Below, piece after piece: positions 57,401 through 64,000 of a stretch of 64,000 nt of DNA. This DNA is from Adineta steineri. Taxonomy: Eukaryota; Rotifera; Eurotatoria; Adinetida; Adinetidae. Position 1 is the first letter of the stretch. Every line of letters begins with the position of its first letter. A program made the translations under genes and the position numbers. A model generated the notes under the pieces. The model made no database searches and was not told the origin of the DNA. It worked only from the letters and a program-made list of their open reading frames with translations. The stretch covers positions 558,001-622,000 of the forward strand of contig CAJNOI010000022.1 in NCBI GenBank assembly GCA_905250115.1. Direction: 5' to 3'.

Positions 57401-58093
57401 ATGCAGTGATGCACAATGATTTTTATGATTTTTTTTACGAATTACAATCAATAATATCATTCGCAGTAACTTCGGCAAAATTTGCTTGTCGAAGTTTAAC
57501 TTCGGCACGACATATATATGATATGAGGATATATATCCCAAAAATTCGAACTAAAATGACAAAAATAGAAAATCCTGATACTTATTAGCGAATCTGTTTT
57601 AAGACTAAAATAAGGAGATTGCAGAACTTGTTCAACTTTGATTAGGCTCATACTGAATATCCCACAATAAATTTATCTCTTACTATTGTAATGATATTTA
57701 CTTGAATATGCTATTTTTCAACTAGATCAGTTTTTTATGTATGAGTAAACCATCTATTTTTCGTTTTAGGTATGAACTTTATATAATTAAATAAAATACA
57801 GAATAATAATAATATAACTAATTGAATTCTTGATAAAATCTTTCATTTTTATACAATATTTTATTAGTCCATAGACAAACAAAAACGCAAAACAATAAAA
57901 AAAGATATATATATAAAGAACATAAAAAAACAAAATAAAGTTCATCATAGCTCTTTTAGAGAGTTTTAAACTAAGTTCTATGTGAAACATCAACATGCAA
58001 AAAGTAATAACATGTATGTACAGCGTGTCAAAATTGTTAAACAAACAGGTGATGAATATATAAATATGATTGTTTTAAGATAATGATAAATTT

Positions 58094-60340
58094 TTATTTT
58101 TTTAGACGTTTTCTAGATTTATTTATTGTTTTTCTTTGTGTACGTGAGTTAGAAGATGCATTGGTATCAAATAACCATTTGAGATCGTCTACTTTTGGCA
58201 TTGCTGCTACTAATGATGATGATGATGATGAAGTAGTAGTTGGAGGTAAACCATTTAAACTAAGTTCAGCTAAGGCTTCTAGAAATAAAATAATTCGAAA
58301 GATGATTTTAAAAAGAAACATTTACATACGATCTAATGATCCTTTATATAAATAAGGCGATTGAAATAGTTCTTCTCCTTTATATAAGATAATGATATTT
58401 GCTTTTACTGTTTCATAGCCTGGATGTGGAAAAGGTGGCATTTCAAAATAAATAACCTTTCCATTTTTAGTAAAATTTTCCACAGAATAATTCCAATTAA
58501 AATAAGGTTCGTTTATTTCAATTTTTATATCATTTTTCAAGACTTGACCTTTTAGAACAATATATACCATTTCTAATCCACTCATTGGTCCATATCGTGG
58601 ACCCATATGTTCGATTTCAACATCACCATAAGCTAAAATATTTATTAAATTCCTATTCAGATTAGAAACTAATTTATCTTACCTTCAGTCATAACATTGG
58701 AATGTACTACACTTCCTTCATCACGCTGCAATTCATCTTTTCCGACTCGAAATATGCGTGCAATACGAAGCATTGACTGGTCAAGTTGTCGTGAACGAAT
58801 TACCTCTTTTGTTATAACATCACTTTGTTTACCTTTAATTAATTCAACCATCAATCTAAAATAGATAAAAATATATCAAATTGAAGTTGTTACGAAAAAA
58901 AATATATACATACGTTTTATATCCATTTCGATAATCTTCTTCTGTTAAACGAAAATATATAACATTTGATTCATATAGTTTAAATATTAATGCATTATCT
59001 TCAAATGTTGCTGAACAGTCTTTATTATGGAGTGTATACAGATGTGGTTGTTGATCGATACTTACCAAAGCAACTTCAATAAAATTTGCATCAGCTTGGA
59101 AATTCCAATCTCGATGTATCTAATAAGAAACAAAATCAAAAATGATTCTTAGTCATATAATATAGTTTAATTAAATAATATACCGTAATTGTTGGATATT
59201 CTGGTGTAATACCTTCTTCACATCGAATATAATGTGCTGAATTTTTACTTTCATTTTGTGTTCGTGGACGATATTTTGCACGTGGTTGATCTCTTATTTG
59301 AATTGGTTTTGTTTCTGCAACATCATATTCAAGAGCTAATACGAAAATCAAAAATTATCTTAATAAACAATTAAAAAGAATATATCTACTTTGTTGTTGA
59401 TATACAAAATCATATTGGGATTGTGTATCACAAGGTTGACAATCACCAGAGTCTAGAAAACTTAAATACAAATTTAAACATATTTTAGATATAAACATAC
59501 GCATATAATCTTCGAAAGGAGTAACAGTTGTTGGTCGTTGTTGAAGTTCTACAGAAAAAAAAATAATAAATTATTGAATATTATATAAAAAAAACAATAA
59601 TGAATGTACGTTTATTGTTTTTAAATTCTGTTGCCATTCGATATATTTCATCTTGTCCATTTAAATAAGCTTCTGCACTACGTATAGCTGAAATAAGAGA
59701 TAATAAATAATTAATATATTAAATGTATATATAATATTACTTACTTTCATTAGCTTGTTGTTCTGCTGGTGAGCTACCAATTCGAACAGACACTGGTGAT
59801 GAATAAAAACTTGACCTATCATAATGTTCTATGAAAGTACTTTGTTGTGTTGGTTCATCGCTTATACATGAACCGATCAGTTGGCTTATTTCATCTCTAT
59901 CGGTTGATTCTCCAGAAAGTTCAGTAAAGTTTAATGTTAAAAAATCAATTTCTATGAATAATAATAAAACAATAAACAAAAAATAAACTTTTATCAGTAA
60001 GGTTAAATATTTTATTTGTTTTTTCTCTCATGGGACCTGTTATAAACTTACGTTCATTATCGGTTGGATTAGTGAGATCATCGATATTAACATTTTCATG
60101 AATATGATTGTTTTGATTGAGTGATTCCTGAATATTACCATTAAGTGGATTATTTGGAAATAAGCCAAACTCTGATAATAACTATAAAATATTAAAAATA
60201 TTAATTAATTCAGTTGTTTATCTTTGTATCGACTATACTTCATTCATGGTATCATCACTGGGGAGATCTGATGCTGAAAATGGTTGCTGTTGATCATTCG
60301 AATTTGTATCGTCAAATGGGAAATCAAATGGCCGTTCCAT
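58094..60340 (-). CDS. Divergent Rel/NF-kB-like transcription factor
   Basis: Eleven minus-strand exons (60239-60340, 60052-60181, 59745-59951, 59610-59687, 59501-59548, 59390-59452, 59184-59335, 58914-59119, 58683-58855, 58330-58632, 58094-58278) join in phase to 548 residues. An acidic, Asn/Gln-rich N-terminus (about 240 residues, perhaps activating) precedes a Rel homology region. It opens with RDQPRAKYRPRTQNE, then HYIRCEEGITPEYPTITI, the type-A DNA-contact strand (usually RxRYxCEG), then EVALVSIDQQPHLYTLHNKD with C following. The IPT/TIG part follows: MGPRYGPMSGLEMVYIVLKG, KNDIKIEINE, VIYFEMPPFPHPGYETVKAN, IIILYKGEELFQSPYLY. A basic tail (QRKTINKSRKRLKK) looks like a nuclear signal. No ankyrin repeats were found. 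The family binds kB-type DNA sites as dimers in immunity and development. NFAT-like descent is possible. Confidence 0.78.
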
Positions 60341-61492
60341 ATTTGTTGATAGCAGATTTTATTTAATAAATCTGAAAATGAGATGTTCTTTAGTTTATCT
60401 TACACGGTTAAAATTAAGTATACAATCGCTGTATATACATATGTCTCTCACATTTATTCTTATTTCTATGAAAAACACTGTCGATTTCGTGTGCATACCT
60501 ACGCTTTATAACATACCAAAACAAAAAAATAAGAATAACGAGGTATGCTTCGCTTAAATACTATTGGAGGCCCTATAATTTTTCTTTTTCTTCTTTATCA
60601 GTTCCTCTGATTTTTTATATAAATAAAGAAAAAAACAAAGCTGTCCTTTTTCTCCTTGCTCTGTCTCGCCAAAAACATATTAAAAAAACGTACTGCTCAG
60701 ACTGTTTTGATGTCTGAAATATGGTAAAAACAATCATCAAAAACAAATTTTTTTGTGAGAAAAGAACCCCTCGCTGTCTATGCTATAACGTCAATCAAAA
60801 AGGCAAACTACCAATTATATTAAAACTCGATAAGTCTACATAGACATATTCTACAAAAACAAAAATAAAAATCATATATCATTTTCTAATATAACCATAT
60901 TATTATTGACGCATAATACACGTGATAAAGTAAATATGAAAAAAGTTTCACTTTATTTAATCAATAAAAAAAATTCACATTTAAAATATCGAATATAAAT
61001 ATCACTGGTTTTCATATCATTAAAAGCTGAAAGATGAATATAAATTTAAAAGAAACAATCAGTGTTCTATATATAACAAATGTTTCATTATCATTATTAT
61101 TATCAAAATAATAGATCAAATCAAATAAATTAACAAATTTATTTATTTTGAAAAGAATTTTACTTACACAAAATATTAGTTTGATCTATTTTTTCTTTCA
61201 GCATCTTATCATTCATTTTATTAGTTTATATACAAACAACTTTAAAATACGAAAATATTTTTCCACCTTACTTTCTTATTCTCACAGACTATCTCATCTT
61301 CAATAGAATTATAAACTCACTTCTATATGTATCTCAATCGAATCAGAAAATTTAATTTTAATTATTAAAATACAATATCGAATCTATCACAACAAAACTA
61401 CCAAATAAATCAGACTTAATTCAATTATGAACAAAAATTCTTCTTGAATTTTACATATATTTATTTTTCAATCAAAATAAAAAAAAATATTT
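60341..61492. other. Intergenic, 5' region of the Rel-like gene
   Basis: AT-rich, with pyrimidine tracts and TCTTTTTC runs near 60580-60650. No gene recognised. Confidence 0.5.
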
Positions 61493-62482
61493 TCATAGTG
61501 AAAAAAATATATCGCCATAGTGCTCTAGACACACCCAACGCATATGCCCATCAGTGGTGACTGTTCGGTACAGGTTTCCTAAACTACGTTTATTATTGTC
61601 AACATCCAGATATGTTTCAACTTCACGTAGATCTACTACTTGAAGTGGCACTCCACATAACTTATTGTATCTGAGCATTGTGGACTTTGACTGTGCCCAC
61701 TTATGGTCGACTCGATCGAGTAATCTCTCAACCAAATTTAGCTGTTCTTCCATCTCATTCTGCTTATCAGATGTTGGTAAGATCGTATCTGCATCGCTAC
61801 CAACAGTCTCTGACACGCTATCCAATTACGGAATAATAAAACTTCCGAGTTTAAATAGGACTTGAGCAATTTTTAATGTTGTTCGTAAATAAGGTCCATA
61901 TTTGATGACGAATTCTCTCGTCTTTTTAATCGAATAGCCGTTATGTGGAGCTACATGCAGTTGATGGGGCTCATCTGAACATTCACATAGAAAATAGAGT
62001 TTGTAATGGAGATGATACCATTCTTGCACTGTGTTAAGTACCGTTCGATCGCTGTGCTTTGCCGGAAAAATGAAAAAGTAGCGAGGTGTAGTGAACTCAT
62101 GCACTTCATCCATCTGTGTCATAACGTACTTTATTTGATTTATAATCGTTTGTCTGTTGACGGGAAAGAGATCGGCGTTCGCATCAATACGATCAAGGCG
62201 AGCACCCACGATATCATTCGAATGCTCTATAGGTTCACGCGCTTCAACAATTTGATCGATGCACGCTTTGATGCGCATCGGTTTCAGAATATTGCCATTG
62301 TCATCAGAGACGAATCGTTGCTGCACACCACGTATACACAATGCTGTCACCGACGGAAATCGTCGTTGAACATCTTCCAGAAGCAAGCAATCGATGCCAG
62401 AAAGACTGACAGTTTGTATTCGAACGACAGTGTTACAAAATTCAACTTCTTGAATTTTTTCGTTATCAGTTGATTGTGACAT
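61493..62482 (-). pseudogene. Unrecognised intronless gene split by one in-frame stop
   Basis: The ATG at 62482 opens a 218-codon frame ending in TAA (61826-61828). The same frame continues without interruption for 110 more codons to 61493. The parts read as one protein of about 329 residues: KLGSFIIP, stop, LDSVSETVGSD. Visible features are PRYFFIFPAKHSDRTVL, LYFLCECSDEPHQLHVAPHN with GYSIKK next, EFVIKYGPYLRTTLKIAQVL, and a coiled, acidic C-terminal part (EMEEQLNLVERLLDRV). The LYFLCEC...H...HxGY...FxxKYGPYL pattern reminds me of uncharacterised, often multidomain, fungal and bdelloid proteins. That is recollection only and I assign no function. GC content in sampled lines is about 50%, above the flanks, which suggests foreign origin. 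The stop could be a mutation, an error or a read-through site. Confidence 0.6.
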
Positions 62483-64000
62483 GAAAAGTATGATCTAGAA
62501 CTATAGTGTTCTGTAAGTTAGAATTGTGACGATGGTATTTGAAAATTATTAATCAATATTGGCGGTATAACGATCCAAGTTCATGAGCTGTATGAACTGA
62601 GATGAAAAACTGGTCAACAGATTTAGCTTTTTCAAAGACCTCATGTGAGAACTAAAACTATATAGAAAGTTGAAGTACGAAGATGAGATGTTAACATTTC
62701 CGGTGGTGATAGGAACTAATATCGTTTTGCTTAAAAACGGCTGGGAGAAACGATGATCTTGAAGGGTGGGTACGGGTGAGGGTGTGGGTGTGTGTGAGGA
62801 TCACGGATTGGAGAATATTCACACTCACACCCACCTCCTAAATAATCAAAACCAAAGAAATGAAACAAACTTGGATAATATGTACTTATTAATTTCACGT
62901 ACTAATGTGTGTATAACACTCTATACTTCCTTTGACAAGTGACTATTGGTTTATTACTTTTGACAAACGACAGAATTTTATGTTTCCTTTATTCTTTTTT
63001 CTCTTTTTTCTAATATATCTCAGTCTCGTACTTGATAGAGAATGATTATATATAGTCAAAGTAAAGTAAAACGACTGAATATGATGAAGAGACGATGAGT
63101 AATTTTATAATCGGAAGAAAAACTGAAATTTATCCAATGAAATTCATTTTCAATAGAATTGACATATGGATATTTTTATCATTTAAAAATAGGCAATAGT
63201 TAACAATAATAAACTGCTTTAGTTGTTCATCCAATCATTTAATTATTATTAAATATCAGAGTATATCTATATTAAAAAAGGTCTTGAATTGTCACTGAAA
63301 TTTAAATAGATAAGAATTACATTACTATGACCATGAAACTGTGATAATGAAGCGATATAAAGACATCAAGTAGATATTTTAGAAGACTTAAATACAGTCA
63401 TTTTATTTCTCCATAAAAAAAAATTTTCTTTGATGAAATTAATTACGAATAGAATATTTTGTATAGTCAAACAGTTGGCTATTTCGTGACTTGACATATA
63501 ATGTATACTAATAATCAGACTAAAAACTATGAAAACAAAGAATAACTAAGAAAATATTTGTTGTAAAACGAAAATCTTTTTATTCTTGTCTTCATAAAAA
63601 TTGTTTGTGTGAGAATAGAACTAAATTTTATTAAATCTATTTGCAAATATTTTATTCAGAAGTGATAATTTTCAATGTTAAATAAATAATTGTTGTTTTT
63701 TTTTCTATTTGAACGTTTCAAAACAATTTATTCACAGGACTTTATCTATAATGCTTGATTTCTAGTTATATATTATTATGAAATCTCGATGATTATTTAT
63801 TAGAAACTAGTTTATTCAAATTCTAGTTAATTGATTGAATATGTTTAAAAAATAAAACAATCTGTCGTATAGTCGATGAATAAGAGTTATGCAAGTCTTT
63901 CGACATTATTTTCTTTGTTTTTGTTCTATACAAAAGATGAATAATAATCAATTTGTTCATTTTATATTATTTGATTTATTTATCAGATAAGTAAATTTAT
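62483..64000. other. Right-hand intergenic region
   Basis: AT-rich to the window end, with hairpin copy G at 62758-62839. No gene recognised. Confidence 0.5.
62758..62839. repeat. Telomere-like hairpin element, copy G, with G-quadruplex motif
   Basis: The left arm starts CTTGAAGGGTGGGTACGGGT and continues GAGGGTGTGGGTGTG. The right arm is CACACTCACACCCACCTCCT. Positions 62764-62788 hold five GGG runs with 1-3 base loops, a textbook G-quadruplex sequence. It lies about 275 bp upstream of the split gene. Confidence 0.8.

Larger units (their letters stand above)
55001..58093. other. Intergenic, AT-rich
   Basis: No gene was recognised in 3.1 kb. It includes a weak G-rich/C-rich pair near 55637-55824 that may be a decayed hairpin, and the clear double hairpin F at 57275-57400. 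Confidence 0.5.

Noticed and set aside
58083..58355. Plus-strand ORF with a poly-Asp stretch
   Set aside because: Antisense to the last exons of the Rel-like gene, whose frame is better supported by phase and domain.
62006..62473. 155-codon plus-strand ORF opposite the split gene
   Set aside because: Antisense shadow; the minus frame has the better composition and continues past the stop.

Overview
The window looks like nuclear DNA of a bdelloid rotifer, probably Rotaria- or Adineta-like. The evidence is an AT-rich background, many 45-70 bp GT-AG introns in conserved animal genes, divergent orphan GPCRs, intronless ADP-ribosyltransferase/TPR genes, bacterial-looking intronless genes, and a scattered G-rich motif containing TGTGGG, which I recall as the bdelloid telomere hexamer. 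The genus is inferred, not shown. Two 100-N assembly gaps are present (24881-24980 and 39639-39738).

Layout, left to right. 1-7985 (+): the C-terminal two thirds of a USP9X/fat-facets deubiquitinase, with several small repeat elements in its long introns. 8775-9686 (-): an intronless, GC-rich SDR-type NAD-dependent epimerase/dehydratase, a strong horizontal-transfer candidate. 10761-14256 (+): a four-exon F-box protein. 15106-15719: a broken hAT transposase tail. 16889-19204 (-): an ADP-ribosyltransferase with a kinesin-light-chain-type TPR array; a paralogue lies at 53075-55000 (-). 22865-23866 (+): an intronless orphan 7TM receptor. 25330-27259 (+): an SLC17/sialin-type transporter in nine exons. 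32763-34025 (+): a PIM-family kinase. 35724-36954 (+): an MPPED1/2-like phosphoesterase that has lost nearly all metal ligands. 37001-37756 (-): a tandem rhodanese. 37840-39638 (-): the C-terminal half of COG2, cut by a gap. 40520-41587 (+): a membrane-anchored phage-tail-collar-domain protein. 42490-47449 (+): a large LDLa/EGF ectodomain fused to a 7TM domain, with a frameshift. 47784-49312 (-): a TTK/Mps1-like kinase. 58094-60340 (-): an eleven-exon Rel/NF-kB-like factor. 61493-62482 (-): an unrecognised intronless gene split by one in-frame stop.

The genes are not one pathway. They are a patchwork of conserved animal housekeeping and signalling genes (USP9X, COG2, SLC17, PIM, TTK-like, Rel) and accessory, often intronless genes (SDR, TPR-ART pair, collar protein, split ORF). 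The intergenic DNA carries small non-autonomous elements: a hAT-type MITE nested in a TTAA-flanked piggyBac-like MITE near 50.0-50.7 kb, several fold-backs, and a recurring hairpin of telomere-like sequence (consensus arm CTTGAGGGTGTGGGTGTGAG) seen in at least seven places. That hairpin family is the most striking unexplained structure here.

Gene models were built by eye from reading frame, protein-family similarity recalled from memory, and GT-AG sites. Exon joins were checked for phase, but no searches were run.
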